Shown: positions 52,267-62,456 of the stretch, in pieces
Numbering within the stretch: the stretch's first letter is position 1
Layout: every line of letters starts with the position of its first letter
DNA from: an uncultured Flavobacteriaceae bacterium
GTDB taxonomy: Bacteria > Bacteroidota > Bacteroidia > Flavobacteriales > Flavobacteriaceae
Assembly (NCBI GenBank): GCA_947501845.1
Contig: CANMXP010000010.1
Span: 62,001-126,000 of the forward strand
DNA length: 64,000 nucleotides
Direction of reading: 5' to 3'
Notes under the pieces: model-generated
Database searches by the model: none
What the model was told of the DNA's origin: nothing
The model's input: the letters and a program-made list of their open reading frames with translations, nothing else
Translations under genes and position numbers: made by a program

Positions 52267-53208
52267 ATGGCCGTTGTAAATACTGAAGCTAAAATTTTTG
52301 CATGTACTCAGAGTAAAGTCTTAGGTGAAAAAATCGCCAAAGCATTCGGTGCCAGTTTAGGAAATGTGATTACCTCTACCTATAGTGACGGCGAGTTTCA
52401 ACCCTCTTATGAAGAATCCATTCGAGGGACTAGAATTTTTATAATTGGCTCTACAAACCCTGAGCCAAGAAACTTAATGGAGATGTTGTTGATGATTGAT
52501 GCGGCTAAACGTGCATCTGCAAGACATATTACTGCGGTGATGCCTTATTTTGGATGGGCAAGACAGGATAGAAAAGATAAGCCTCGTGTGCCAATTGCCG
52601 CAAAATTGGTTGCCAAAATGCTAGAAGCGGCAGGAGCCACTCGTATTATTACGATGGATTTACACGCCGATCAAATACAAGGCTTTTTTGAAAGACCCGT
52701 AGATCATTTGTTTGCATCAACCATTTTTCTACCTTATTTAAAAAGTTTAAATCTGGACAATCTAACAATTGCGTCTCCAGATATGGGAGGTTCTAAGAGA
52801 GCCTACGCCTATTCCAAAGCTTTAGAAAGTGATGTGGTAATTTGCTACAAACAACGTGCTAAAGCCAATGTTATTTCTCATATGGAGCTTATTGGAGATG
52901 TTACAGGAAAAAATGTGGTATTGGTTGATGATATGGTTGATACAGCAGGCACATTAACTAAAGCAGCAGATTTAATGATGGAACGAGGTGCATTAAGCGT
53001 TAGGGCTATTTGTACGCATCCTATATTATCTGGAAATGCATACGAACGATTAAAAAATTCGAAGCTAGAAGAACTTATTGTAACAGACTCTATTCCATTA
53101 TCTCAAGAAAGCAATAAAATTAGAGTTTTAGGCTGTGCCGACTTATTTGCTGAGGTTATGAAGAAGGTTCATAACAACCAGTCTATTAGTTCAAAATTTG
53201 TAATGTAG
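52267..53208 (+). CDS. prs: Ribose-phosphate pyrophosphokinase
   Basis: A 313-residue enzyme that makes PRPP from ribose 5-phosphate and ATP for nucleotide, histidine and tryptophan synthesis. Marks are the N-terminal SQSKVLGEKIA-like start (TQSKVLGEKIAKAFG), the ATP-loop region YFGWARQDRKDKPR, the DLHADQIQGFF block, and the PRPP-binding VLVDDMVDTAGTL. The length is standard. It is followed after 64 bp by rplY, a pairing common in this phylum. Confidence 0.97.
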   Translation: MAVVNTEAKIFACTQSKVLGEKIAKAFGASLGNVITSTYSDGEFQPSYEESIRGTRIFIIGSTNPEPRNLMEMLLMIDAAKRASARHITAVMPYFGWARQDRKDKPRVPIAAKLVAKMLEAAGATRIITMDLHADQIQGFFERPVDHLFASTIFLPYLKSLNLDNLTIASPDMGGSKRAYAYSKALESDVVICYKQRAKANVISHMELIGDVTGKNVVLVDDMVDTAGTLTKAADLMMERGALSVRAICTHPILSGNAYERLKNSKLEELIVTDSIPLSQESNKIRVLGCADLFAEVMKKVHNNQSISSKFVM

Positions 53209-53272
53209 TTTGGCCTGTCCCTAGGCAGAAAAACAAAAAAGAACATAAATTAAATAATAATAAATAACAATT

Positions 53273-53914
53273 ATGAAATCAATTACAATCAACGGATCTC
53301 AAAGAGAAAGCGTGGGCAAAAAAGCGACAAAAGCCTTACGTAATGCTGGTCAGGTTCCTTGCGTATTATACGGAGGAGATAAGCCAGTTCATTTCGCAGC
53401 AGCAGAATTAGCATTCTCTAAACTTGTATATACACCGAATGCGCATACTGTTGTAATTAATTTAGAAAATGGTGAAACTTTTAATGCAGTACTACAGGAT
53501 ATTCAATTCCACCCAGTTACCGATAGAATTTTACACGTAGATTTTTATCAGTTATTTGAAGATAAAGAAATTGCATTAAATATTCCAGTACAACTTGTAG
53601 GAAACTCAAAAGGTGTTAAAAACGGAGGTGTTTTAAGAAGAAACAACAGAAAACTTCGTATCAAAGCATTACCTGCTAACTTACCTGATTTTATCGAAAT
53701 AGATATCACACCTTTAAAAATTGGTGATAAAGTTGCTGTGGGCGATTTACCAAGTGATGACTATAGTTTTTTACATTCAGACAATACCGTTGTATGTCAG
53801 ATCAAAACTTCAAGAACAGCAGTTGAAGATGAGGAGGATGAAGATGAAGAATCTGAAGAAGGAGCAGAAGCACCAGCAGCAGAAGGGGCAGAAGCACCAG
53901 CAGCTCAAGAATAG
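53273..53914 (+). CDS. rplY: 50S ribosomal protein L25, Ctc type
   Basis: A 213-residue L25/TL5/Ctc protein that binds 5S rRNA. The L25 domain (about 1-95) begins [20 protein letters not shown] and contains the CVLYGG segment; the TL5-type beta domain follows to about 185. The tail is strongly acidic and then Ala/Pro-rich ([17 protein letters not shown], repeated [10 protein letters not shown]), a low-complexity extension seen in Bacteroidota. A clear terminator lies 27 bp behind the stop. Confidence 0.96.
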   Translation: MKSITINGSQRESVGKKATKALRNAGQVPCVLYGGDKPVHFAAAELAFSKLVYTPNAHTVVINLENGETFNAVLQDIQFHPVTDRILHVDFYQLFEDKEIALNIPVQLVGNSKGVKNGGVLRRNNRKLRIKALPANLPDFIEIDITPLKIGDKVAVGDLPSDDYSFLHSDNTVVCQIKTSRTAVEDEEDEDEESEEGAEAPAAEGAEAPAAQE

Positions 53915-53940
53915 ATATATTCTTAACTTAAATATTAAAG

Positions 53941-53970
53941 GCATCCTGTATTATTCAGGATGCTTTTTTA
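53941..53970 (+). terminator. Rho-independent terminator after rplY
   Basis: GCATCCTG (53941-53948) pairs perfectly with CAGGATGC (53956-53963) across a seven-base loop and is followed by TTTTTTA. It lies 26 bp after the rplY stop and ends 24 bp before the pth reading frame begins. Confidence 0.85.
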
Positions 53971-53994
53971 TTTTTACACAAACATAAAAGTGCT

Positions 53995-54621
53995 ATGTAT
54001 CGTTTTTTATTCAAATTATTTAGGAGAAAAAAGGAAATAGAAGAACAAGATATCATGAAGAAGTATTTAATAGTAGGTTTAGGGAATATAGGAGAGAAAT
54101 ATGAGAATACCCGCCATAATATTGGATTTAAAATATTGGATTATTTCGCAAATAAAGAGTCTTTAACTTTTGAAACCCAAAAACTAGGAGATATTGCTAC
54201 ATACAAGTTAAAAGGGAGAACCTTTATTTTTTTAAAGCCCAATACCTACATGAATTTAAGCGGAAAAGCGATATTATACTGGTTGACAAAAGAAAAAGTG
54301 CCTTTAGAAAACTTATTGATTATTACAGATGATTTAAATCTGCCTTTTGGAAGTATCCGTTTGAAAGCAAAAGGCAGCGATGGTGGACATAACGGGCTAA
54401 AAGACACCCAAGATAAATTGAATACTACGAAATACAACCGCTTTAGATTTGGAATAAGTGATGCCTTTTCTAAAGGAAGGCAAATCGATTATGTTTTAGG
54501 AGAATGGACCCAAGAGGAATCGGACAAACTTAAAGAACGCTTAGATAAATCGGTAGAGCTTATAAAATCCTTTGCTTTAGCTGGAGCAAATATTACCATG
54601 AATACTTTTAATGGCAAGTAG
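53995..54621 (+). CDS. pth: Peptidyl-tRNA hydrolase
   Basis: A 208-residue enzyme that frees tRNA from stalled peptidyl-tRNA. Core motifs are LIVGLGNIGEKYENTRHNIG (with the catalytic His near residue 41), FLKPNTYMNLSG, and the DDLNLPFGSIRLKAKGSDGG block. The core starts at ATG 54055 (residue 21). The upstream ATG 53995 adds a basic 20-residue leader (MYRFLFKLFRRKKEIEEQDI) that I believe is also seen in relatives, so the start is uncertain. It begins shortly behind the rplY terminator, so it may have its own weak promoter. Confidence 0.95.
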   Translation: MYRFLFKLFRRKKEIEEQDIMKKYLIVGLGNIGEKYENTRHNIGFKILDYFANKESLTFETQKLGDIATYKLKGRTFIFLKPNTYMNLSGKAILYWLTKEKVPLENLLIITDDLNLPFGSIRLKAKGSDGGHNGLKDTQDKLNTTKYNRFRFGISDAFSKGRQIDYVLGEWTQEESDKLKERLDKSVELIKSFALAGANITMNTFNGK

Positions 54622-54730
54622 AAAAAAGCCTTGAAAGTAATAGTATCTTAAAGCCAATGTTATTACATCAGGCACAATAGAGATATCTAAAAAATCAACT
54701 GTTTTAGTTCATGCTTTCAGATAAACTCTT

Positions 54731-57700
54731 TTATTTAATAATAATCTTTTTAGCAGATTCTCGTACCCCATCACTCACTTTTAAAATATACATACCAGAT
54801 TGTATATAATTTAAATTTACCTGCTCGGTTAAATCTCCAGTACCTTCAAAAAAATCTTTATAAATAAGTCGGCCCCTTATATTAAAAACTTCTATAGTAA
54901 TATCTCTAGATAGAGACCCGTTTAGCTTAATATTAAATTTTCCATGGTTGTGGTTTGGAAATACAATTAGATTTTCAAAACCAGATGCTTCAATAGCTTT
55001 GGTTGGTAATACCGTAAGCGTATAATCTTCAACCTCACCATCAAAACCATTTTCAGAAGGGATAGGCTCTTGATTGCCAGAAGCCCCTATATATCTGGTA
55101 GCAACTCTCATAACCGTGTTTCCTAAAATAGCATCAACAGGAATACTAATAGAAAGTGGTGAATTGTTAGTAGCTTCATCCGAAACACTGGTCGCTTCAC
55201 CCAAATCATATGCCTCACCAGGGTCATCAAAACTGGAATTTTGGTTCCAATCAATCCATGCCCTTGTAGCGGTAGTAAAACCGCCTTGCGTATCAACATT
55301 TACCGTTAAATCGTATGCATCATCTCTACTAACTTCTGTATTAATAGATGTGTAATCAAAATAACTCGAAGTCTTCGTAGAAGCATTATCAATCGTGTTA
55401 AATTGAACCCATGTTATTGAGGTGTCATATTCAAAATCTGAAGACAATATATTAATTGTATAATCTTCAACCTCGCCATCAAAACCATTTTCACAAGAAG
55501 TTGGCAATCCATCATCTTTATATTTTGTTGAAACCCTCATAATAGTATTCCCCGCCACAGCGCCCATAGGAACTGTAATTGACAAGGGTGAATTGGTTGT
55601 AACTCCGTTAGCAATATTGGTAGCGTCGCCTAAGTTATACACTTCACCAGCATCATCGAAACTACAATTTTGATTCCAATCTATCCAAACTCTGGTAGCA
55701 GTAGTAAAATCACCGTCCGTATTAACATTTACAGTTAAATCGTAGGAACTATTTCTACTCAAATCTGTAGTTATTGACGTATAATCTGAATAACCCGAAG
55801 GTTTGGCAGAGGCATTATCAATCGTATTAAATTGAACACGCGTTGTACTTGTATTAAACGACGTGTTTGCAACAGAAGCACATAGCCCATTGAAAAAAGG
55901 AAATGCAACATTCTTATTTTTTGTAATTGATGTTGAAGTCCCCGTTACTATTAAATTATAGTCTGCTGGCGCAACACCATTTAGATCGCTAATGGTCATG
56001 GTAACACTTCCCGAAACATCTAAACTTGCAGGAGAGAAAGTCACAGTAGAACTTCCAGGGTTTCCAGAAGCACTAAAAACAGTGTTTTCTGAAAAACCAT
56101 TCGCTGTAACAAAATCAAAATGAAATATTGCTATCGTTTCTCTACAAGCAATTGGATCTAAAGTTTCCTCTACCATAAAAAAATCTGGCGTTGTAGAAAT
56201 AGAAAAATCAAAATTAGAAACATCGTAAAAAATATTATCTGCAGCCTCAATTAACAGTCGTGCTGTAGAAGTGTCAGACATGGCAGGTACATTATAGTCG
56301 AAAGAACCATCATTAGGAGTGTTCGATACTATTGTTGTAGGAAAGGTTAATCCACCATCTGTTGATAATTTTATATTTACATTTTGACAATTGATCGTTC
56401 CGTTGGTTGTTTGCCCTACTTCCCATTCAATGGTTTGTGTAGACCCTTGAGCCCAAGAAACGGGATTGGTTATGGTAAAAGGCGTTACATCTTCAACTAT
56501 AATTTGCATAGTATCGTAACTACTTTGTCCTCCAGTGAAAGAAGCTGGAGATCTGTCCCTAACAGTCAAGGCCCAATTTAAAGACCTCGCAACCGTCGAA
56601 ACAGTTTCCCAATCACTACCTAATGTAGGATTGGTTTGTATAATATTACCCGCAACAACACTACTGAACTTAGGAATATATCTGTCGGGAGAGCTTGAAG
56701 GGGGAAGCGATCTATTCGTAGGACCAGAAATTAATTCTGGACCAAAATTCAAGAAATTAGTAATTCCAGCATCTATTTGTTCCCAGCAATAGGTTAGATT
56801 GTCTCCTCCATCGGCATCTGTAGCTGCACCTCTTAAAACATAAGCAGTTCCTTTAGGTATGTTATAATTATTTCCTGCATCGGCACTTGGCGGATTATTT
56901 GAAATGACCTCGGTTGTCTGGCAACTTTTAGTACTCAAATTATCTAATATTTGTTTAATACTATGGTAATGAAAATAATCATCACCATTTAATTCTACAT
57001 TATTTGCTCCTTCAATACCTGCGTAGGCCATTACGGTAGTACCACTGCCAGGTTCAGAATTAACACCTGTTCCCTCACTATCAAATGCCCAGGTATGATT
57101 AGCTCCCATTTGATGACCAATCTCGTGAGCAACAAAATCTATATCAAAAGTATCCGTTTCTGGGATGCTATTCGAGGGTGATGTAAAAGCACTTCCTTTT
57201 CCGTGGGGAGATCCACTTGTGGGGTTTTCACAAACACATCCAATACAACCCGCATTTCCCCCACCTCCAGTAGCACCAAAAAGGTGCCCTATATCATATG
57301 CGGTATTACCAATAACACTTGTTAAGTTATTTTGAAGTTGTAAACTCCAACCATTAGTATTATTAAAGTTATTCTCATCGGTACCTACGTTGGCATCAGA
57401 ATACGGATCTGTAGCCGCATCAGTATATATTAATTGCGTAGCATCAATGAGTTCAAAAGTCACGGCCATATCGGTCTCAAAAACCTCATTAACTCTATTT
57501 AAAGTTGTATTTATTGCTGCTAGAGCATCTGCAACGGCATCTCCATTACCAGCATTGCCATCGTCGTGATAAGTTGTGTATTCTGATGTTGTAGAAATGA
57601 CCATTCTAAATTTTTGCAAAGTTTGATCATTCGCACCTCCTTCATTAACCTTTGCTGTCCCACTTGTTTTATTAAGTGATTTATTTAATTTATCCAGGGT

Positions 57701-58231
57701 TTTACATTCAAGCCCATCCACTAAACCACGCTTAGAGTCTTTATCATATACAACATATCTATTAGAGCCTTTAGTTAAGGGCTGCATGAATACAGTGGGA
57801 TTATTAACATAAGAAATCATTGTCTGTATTCCTTGAGGAGACATACTCATTCGTATGCGTGTCCCAGAATTATCTGTACTAACCCCTACATAAGATTTAA
57901 TGTTTGGGTACTTAGAAGCAAGTTCAGAAGAAAAAACAGGTGCTTCATAAATTTTAAAAGTTTCCATTTTTCCATGAGCCCCTGGCACAGAAATAATAGT
58001 ATTTCCTTTTTTGCCATTAGCGCCTCTTAAAGTTGCTGAAATCGTACTTTTTTTGAACGAAATCATATCGAGTTCAAATAGATGAACTTTATTTTTACTT
58101 AAATGAAATTTAGATAGTTTTTCAGAATTTTTTAAATTCTCAACTTGTTTCCATGAAGAATTTTGGGCAATAGCCGAAAATGCAAACAAAAGCATTGTTA
58201 TTGATAAAACATAATGTAGTTTTGTTCTCAT
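54731..58231 (-). CDS. Secreted reprolysin-like metalloprotease with GEVED domains and type IX sorting domain
   Basis: An 1166-residue protein with a signal peptide (ending AIAQ near residue 23) and a propeptide-like region to about 200. The zinc site HEIGHQMGANH (369-379) and Met-turn VMAYAG (400-405) identify a metzincin of M12B type. Behind it are a PKD/cadherin-like stretch (NPPSADAGNNYNIPKGTAY) and two GEVED domains of about 130 residues that are clearly repeats of each other (RVQFNTIDNASAKPSGYSDY and WVQFNTIDNASTKTSSYFDY; both end ENGFDGEVEDYT). The C-terminal sorting domain has FPNHNHGKFNIKL and ends ESAKKIIIK. It probably digests extracellular protein; it stands alone on the minus strand. 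Confidence 0.92.
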   Translation of the reverse strand: MRTKLHYVLSITMLLFAFSAIAQNSSWKQVENLKNSEKLSKFHLSKNKVHLFELDMISFKKSTISATLRGANGKKGNTIISVPGAHGKMETFKIYEAPVFSSELASKYPNIKSYVGVSTDNSGTRIRMSMSPQGIQTMISYVNNPTVFMQPLTKGSNRYVVYDKDSKRGLVDGLECKTLDKLNKSLNKTSGTAKVNEGGANDQTLQKFRMVISTTSEYTTYHDDGNAGNGDAVADALAAINTTLNRVNEVFETDMAVTFELIDATQLIYTDAATDPYSDANVGTDENNFNNTNGWSLQLQNNLTSVIGNTAYDIGHLFGATGGGGNAGCIGCVCENPTSGSPHGKGSAFTSPSNSIPETDTFDIDFVAHEIGHQMGANHTWAFDSEGTGVNSEPGSGTTVMAYAGIEGANNVELNGDDYFHYHSIKQILDNLSTKSCQTTEVISNNPPSADAGNNYNIPKGTAYVLRGAATDADGGDNLTYCWEQIDAGITNFLNFGPELISGPTNRSLPPSSSPDRYIPKFSSVVAGNIIQTNPTLGSDWETVSTVARSLNWALTVRDRSPASFTGGQSSYDTMQIIVEDVTPFTITNPVSWAQGSTQTIEWEVGQTTNGTINCQNVNIKLSTDGGLTFPTTIVSNTPNDGSFDYNVPAMSDTSTARLLIEAADNIFYDVSNFDFSISTTPDFFMVEETLDPIACRETIAIFHFDFVTANGFSENTVFSASGNPGSSTVTFSPASLDVSGSVTMTISDLNGVAPADYNLIVTGTSTSITKNKNVAFPFFNGLCASVANTSFNTSTTRVQFNTIDNASAKPSGYSDYTSITTDLSRNSSYDLTVNVNTDGDFTTATRVWIDWNQNCSFDDAGEVYNLGDATNIANGVTTNSPLSITVPMGAVAGNTIMRVSTKYKDDGLPTSCENGFDGEVEDYTINILSSDFEYDTSITWVQFNTIDNASTKTSSYFDYTSINTEVSRDDAYDLTVNVDTQGGFTTATRAWIDWNQNSSFDDPGEAYDLGEATSVSDEATNNSPLSISIPVDAILGNTVMRVATRYIGASGNQEPIPSENGFDGEVEDYTLTVLPTKAIEASGFENLIVFPNHNHGKFNIKLNGSLSRDITIEVFNIRGRLIYKDFFEGTGDLTEQVNLNYIQSGMYILKVSDGVRESAKKIIIK

Positions 58232-58314
58232 AAAAAATATTTAGGGCATTTTTATTAGGCATTCTATCAACAAATCTAACTTTTTTAGGTGGAATTAACA
58301 ATTTAACTTGTTAA

Positions 58315-59250
58315 ATGGGTAAGGTAAAAGACATTGAAACTTATAAATCTGTAGGAGCTACGGTTGTTACGATTGGTACTTTTGATGGGGTCCATATTGG
58401 ACATCAAAAAATAGTTAATCGTTTAATTTCTATTGGAAAAATAAACGGGTTAAAATCTGTCATTCTAACTTTTTTTCCACATCCTCGGATGGTTTTACAG
58501 AAAGATTTTAATATAAAGTTAATAAATACTATTGACGAACGACGAGATATTTTAGATGGTCTGGGCTTAGATTACCTGCTTATTAAAGAGTTTACCATAG
58601 AATTTTCACGACTTACAGCCGAAGGTTTTGTAAAACAAATTCTAGTTGATAAACTCAATGCAAAAAAGGTTATTATTGGCTACGATCATAGATTTGGGAG
58701 AAATAGAAATGCAAATATCGACGATTTAAAAAAGTTTGGTGAGGCTTATGGGTTTGAGGTTGAAGAAATATCGGCGCAAGATATAAACGATGTAGCAGTA
58801 AGCTCTACTAAAATTAGAAAGGCTTTAAAAGAAGGCGATATTAAAAAAGCGAATGCTTTTTTAGGCTATAACTTTACCATAACTGGAATGGTAACCAGAG
58901 GTAAAGGGTTAGGAAGACAATTAAACTTCCCAACGGCCAATATTAAAGTGGAAGAAGCTTATAAATTAATCCCAAAACAAGGATCTTATATTGTAAAAGC
59001 CACCGTTAATAAATCACTGGTTTATGGTATGATGAATATAGGTTTAAACCCCACTGTTAATGGAAAAAAAGAAACAATCGAAGTTCACTTTTTTAATTTT
59101 GATAATGATATTTATGGTGAGTCTATTCAAATTGAATTATTAAATCGTATTCGCGACGAAGAAAAATTTGAATCTGTTGAAGACTTGAAAACACAATTAA
59201 AAAAAGACAAGCAAACGGCACTTACCTACATAGCAACACATCATGCTTAA
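58315..59250 (+). CDS. ribF: Bifunctional riboflavin kinase/FAD synthetase
   Basis: A 311-residue enzyme making FMN and FAD. The N-terminal adenylyltransferase half has GTFDGVHIGHQ (22-32) and YDHRFGRNRN; SSTKIRKAL marks the end of that half. The kinase half has GRGLGRQ-type RGKGLGRQLNFPTANI, with the PTAN motif, and GMMNIGLNPTV. It overlaps the next gene by 8 bp, indicating translational coupling with the HTTM protein. Confidence 0.97.
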   Translation: MGKVKDIETYKSVGATVVTIGTFDGVHIGHQKIVNRLISIGKINGLKSVILTFFPHPRMVLQKDFNIKLINTIDERRDILDGLGLDYLLIKEFTIEFSRLTAEGFVKQILVDKLNAKKVIIGYDHRFGRNRNANIDDLKKFGEAYGFEVEEISAQDINDVAVSSTKIRKALKEGDIKKANAFLGYNFTITGMVTRGKGLGRQLNFPTANIKVEEAYKLIPKQGSYIVKATVNKSLVYGMMNIGLNPTVNGKKETIEVHFFNFDNDIYGESIQIELLNRIRDEEKFESVEDLKTQLKKDKQTALTYIATHHA

Positions 59251-60559
59251 TAAATGGTTATTCAAAAATATTGACAATTCTTCATTAATAGTATTCCGAA
59301 TTATTTTTGGCCTTCTTTGTTTTTTAGAATCGGTAGGGGCTATTTTTACGGGCTGGGTAAAAAAAACACTTGTAGAACCAGAATTTACTTTTTCTTTCAT
59401 TGGCTTTGAGTGGTTACAACCGCTTCCTGGCAATGGGATGTACTACTACTATGTTATTATGGGCATATTCGCATTATTTATCATGGTAGGATACAAATAT
59501 AGGCTGAGCACCCTCTGTTTCACCATCATGTGGGCCGCAACCTATTTAATGCAGAAATCGTCCTATAACAACCACTATTACTTATTAATGCTTTTAAGTA
59601 GTATTATGGTGTTGCTTCCAGCACATAGATATGCTTCGGTTGATGCTAAATTAAACCCCAAATTAAAAAGTCTTTCAATGCCTCAATGGTGTCGTTTAAT
59701 TATTATTTTACAGCTTTTTATTGTTTACTCTTACGCAGCTAAAGCAAAACTATATCCAGATTGGTTAGATACCACCGTTATAGAACTCCTTATGAAAGGC
59801 AAGGCTCATTATTTTTTAGTGGGCAACATACTTCAATTAAAATGGCTACATTATATTTTGGCTTATGGAGGTATTGTTTTTGATGGTTTAATAGTACCTC
59901 TATTATTGTTTAAACCAACGAGAAAATACGCCTTTATGGCCTCTATTTTCTTTCACCTATTCAATTCATTTGTTTTTCAAATAGGTATTTTCCCTTACTT
60001 ATCATTAGCATTTACACTGTTCTTTTTTGAACCCAAAACGATTCAAAAGTTATTTTTAAAAAAGAAAGCTTTTTATAATTCCAAAGAGGTTGTAATTCCA
60101 AAGTTTAAAGCACCATTATTAATTTTATTTTCTATTTACTTTTTAGTTCAAATAGGGTTGCCTTTAAGACATCATATTATTGAAGGTGATGTTCTATGGA
60201 CAGAAGAAGGCCACAGACTTTCGTGGCGCATGATGCTTCGATCGAAAATAGGCAAAACAAGCTATAGCGTTAAAAATAAAGACTCGGGCAAAAGCACCTT
60301 TATTAATTTAGATGATTATTTAACCCGTAAACAGAGGCGTTCTGCCAGTACAAAACCAGATGTTATTTGGCAGTTTTCACAGCATTTAAAACAAACATTT
60401 CAAAATAATGGTCAAGAGGTAGCCGTTTATGTTAATAGCAAAATAAGCGTAAACGGAAAACCTTATAAAACATTAATAGATCCAGATGTAGATTTGGCAA
60501 ATGTTGAATGGGAAACGTTTAAACATAGTAATTGGATTTTACTTCCAAAAGAGGATTAA
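59243..60559 (+). CDS. HTTM (VKGC-like) integral membrane protein
   Basis: A 438-residue protein with at least six hydrophobic helices in the first 300 residues, for example SSLIVFRIIFGLLCFLESVG, and a region YYYVIMGIFALFIMVGYKYR. It belongs to the HTTM family related to vitamin K-dependent gamma-carboxylase; the repeated WLHYILAYGG and FHLFNSFVFQIGIFPYLSLA segments fit. The soluble C-terminal part is basic. Bacterial members rarely have a defined substrate, so function is not assigned. It is translationally coupled to ribF and precedes serS by 44 bp. Confidence 0.85.
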   Translation: MLNKWLFKNIDNSSLIVFRIIFGLLCFLESVGAIFTGWVKKTLVEPEFTFSFIGFEWLQPLPGNGMYYYYVIMGIFALFIMVGYKYRLSTLCFTIMWAATYLMQKSSYNNHYYLLMLLSSIMVLLPAHRYASVDAKLNPKLKSLSMPQWCRLIIILQLFIVYSYAAKAKLYPDWLDTTVIELLMKGKAHYFLVGNILQLKWLHYILAYGGIVFDGLIVPLLLFKPTRKYAFMASIFFHLFNSFVFQIGIFPYLSLAFTLFFFEPKTIQKLFLKKKAFYNSKEVVIPKFKAPLLILFSIYFLVQIGLPLRHHIIEGDVLWTEEGHRLSWRMMLRSKIGKTSYSVKNKDSGKSTFINLDDYLTRKQRRSASTKPDVIWQFSQHLKQTFQNNGQEVAVYVNSKISVNGKPYKTLIDPDVDLANVEWETFKHSNWILLPKED

Positions 60560-60603
60560 ATATATTAGTAATTCCCTAAATTTGTCGCTTAAATTTTCAA
60601 AAC

Positions 60604-61875
60604 ATGTTACAAGTTCCTTTTATTAGAGAAAACAAAGAGTTAGTAATTGAACGATTAGCAAAAAGAAATATAGATGCTACTCAGATGATTAATGACGTTA
60701 TTGCCTTTGATGAAGATAGAAGACGTATTCAAACAGAATTAGATAATACCTTGGCTGAGTCTAACACGCTATCTAAAGAAATAGGAAACTTGTTCAAATC
60801 GGGAGAAGCTCAAAAAGCAAACCTTTTAAAAGAAAAAACAGGTCAACTAAAAGAGGCTTCAAAAGAACTTACCGAAGCACTTAATAATAAATCTAATGCG
60901 TTAAACGAATTACTTTATAAAATTCCTAACGTACCTAATGAGCTTGTACCAGCTGGTAATTCCGATTCGGATAACGAAGAGGTTTTTAAAGAAGGAGATA
61001 TTCCTGTTTTGCACGAAGGTGCCCTACCTCATTGGGAACTCGCTAAGAAATATGATATTATAGATTTTGAACTTGGTAACAAAATTACAGGAGCAGGGTT
61101 TCCTGTTTATAAAGGCAAAGGAGCTAGGTTACAGCGTGCATTAATTGCTTATTTTTTAGATAAAAATACAGCAGCTGGTTATACCGAATATCAATTACCG
61201 CACTTAGTAAACGAAGCATCTGGCTTTGGAACAGGACAGCTGCCAGATAAAGAGGGACAAATGTACCATGTAACCGAAGATAACCTGTACTTAATACCTA
61301 CGGCCGAAGTCCCTGGAACCAATATTTTTAGAGATGTTGTTTTAAATGAAAATGACCTACCTATTGGTATAACTGGTTACACGCCTTGCTTTCGTCGTGA
61401 AGCAGGAAGTTACGGTGCACATGTAAGAGGCTTAAATAGATTACATCAATTTGATAAAGTTGAAATATTGCGCGTGGAACATCCAAGTAAATCTTACGAA
61501 GCTTTGGATGGTATGGTTAATCACGTAAAGACCATTCTTAAAGAATTAGAATTACCATATAGAATTTTAAGACTGTGCGGTGGGGATTTAGGATTCACCT
61601 CAGCTTTAACCTACGATTTCGAATTGTTTTCTACAGCTCAAGACAAATGGTTAGAAATTTCTTCAGTGTCTAATTTTGAGACCTTTCAAGCTAATCGATT
61701 AAAACTCCGCTTTAAAAATAGCAATGGTAAAAACGAATTAGCACATACTTTAAACGGGAGTTCGTTAGCACTACCTAGAGTACTTGCTGGAATTTTAGAA
61801 AATTACCAAACTAAAGATGGTATTGTGATACCAAAAGTACTTCAAGCTTACACTGGGTTTAGTATTATTGATTAG
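60604..61875 (+). CDS. serS: Seryl-tRNA synthetase
   Basis: A 423-residue class II synthetase. The N-terminal coiled-coil arm (about 30-105, LDNTLAESNTLSKEIGNLFK) binds the long variable arm of tRNA-Ser. The catalytic core shows motif 2 FRREAGSYG with the following GLNRLHQFDKVE, LTYDFELFS, and motif 3 HTLNGSSLALPRVLAGILEN. It attaches serine to tRNA in the cytoplasm. Length and both ends are complete. Confidence 0.97.
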   Translation: MLQVPFIRENKELVIERLAKRNIDATQMINDVIAFDEDRRRIQTELDNTLAESNTLSKEIGNLFKSGEAQKANLLKEKTGQLKEASKELTEALNNKSNALNELLYKIPNVPNELVPAGNSDSDNEEVFKEGDIPVLHEGALPHWELAKKYDIIDFELGNKITGAGFPVYKGKGARLQRALIAYFLDKNTAAGYTEYQLPHLVNEASGFGTGQLPDKEGQMYHVTEDNLYLIPTAEVPGTNIFRDVVLNENDLPIGITGYTPCFRREAGSYGAHVRGLNRLHQFDKVEILRVEHPSKSYEALDGMVNHVKTILKELELPYRILRLCGGDLGFTSALTYDFELFSTAQDKWLEISSVSNFETFQANRLKLRFKNSNGKNELAHTLNGSSLALPRVLAGILENYQTKDGIVIPKVLQAYTGFSIID

Positions 61876-62048
61876 ATAATATTAAAAGCAGGGCATAAAA
61901 CTGATAAAAACGTAAGATTTTTGTTTCTAAAATCGACCAAATGCATATTTCGCATGCTGTTTAACGATTATGTTTTGATTCTTTTTGTGATAAGGTATAT
62001 ATTTTGGATGTTAGCTAGACAGAAAAACCTATCAAACCTAACCAAACC

Positions 62049-62171
62049 ATGAAAAACCTAAAACGCATTGTAATATTAATTACATTAATCTTTTTTGCGA
62101 GCAAAGTTTTATTCTCAGATTTTGAAATTTCAGAATCTGAAAATAAAGTTACCGCAGTCGTTAATAAATAG
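62049..62171 (+). CDS. Small membrane or secreted peptide of unknown function (40 residues)
   Basis: ATG 62049 opens MKNLKRIVILITLIFFASKV, a basic start followed by a hydrophobic helix, then LFSDFEISESENKVTAVVNK and a TAG stop. This shape is that of a single-helix membrane or exported peptide with an acidic tail. A clean terminator about 95 bp downstream supports a short independent transcript. I do not recognise a family. Confidence 0.5.
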   Translation: MKNLKRIVILITLIFFASKVLFSDFEISESENKVTAVVNK

Positions 62172-62265
62172 AAGTTTTGTTTCATTTATAAAACTGTCCC
62201 CAATCATATATTACATCGTTTTAATATTAACGGTAGTTAATGGAACATTTTTTTTGGTTGGTTAG

Positions 62266-62295
62266 TGCCCGGATTTTTATTCGGGCATTTTTTGT
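62266..62295 (+). terminator. Rho-independent terminator behind the small ORF
   Basis: TGCCCG and CGGGCA form a GC stem around a loop ending in TTTTTATT and are followed by TTTTTTG. It closes the transcript of the small ORF at 62049-62171 and insulates the TPR gene at 62457. Confidence 0.8.
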
Positions 62296-62456
62296 GAAGC
62301 TATATTTTAAATACGTTTTAAAACTATTCAAAATAATAAACCTAACTAATATTGCTGCATAAGGAGGCTGTTATTTTTTATTTTATACCTCCTCTGTAGT
62401 TATAAAATTCACAAATATTTACAATATCTACATATTACATTGCTTATATTTACGAT

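Larger units (their letters stand above)
61876..62456. other. Intergenic region with one small ORF and a terminator
   Basis: This 581-bp interval holds the 40-residue ORF at 62049-62171 and the terminator at 62266-62295. The remaining parts are AT-rich and show no further recognisable gene or repeat. Confidence 0.6.

Noticed and set aside
53721-53987. An 88-codon plus-strand frame overlapping the end of rplY
   Set aside because: It is the repetitive acidic tail of rplY read in another frame and runs across the terminator.
60577-60584. TAAATTTG as a possible serS promoter -7 box
   Set aside because: The box is perfect, but no TTTG-like -33 element is found at the right distance, so I did not list it as a promoter.
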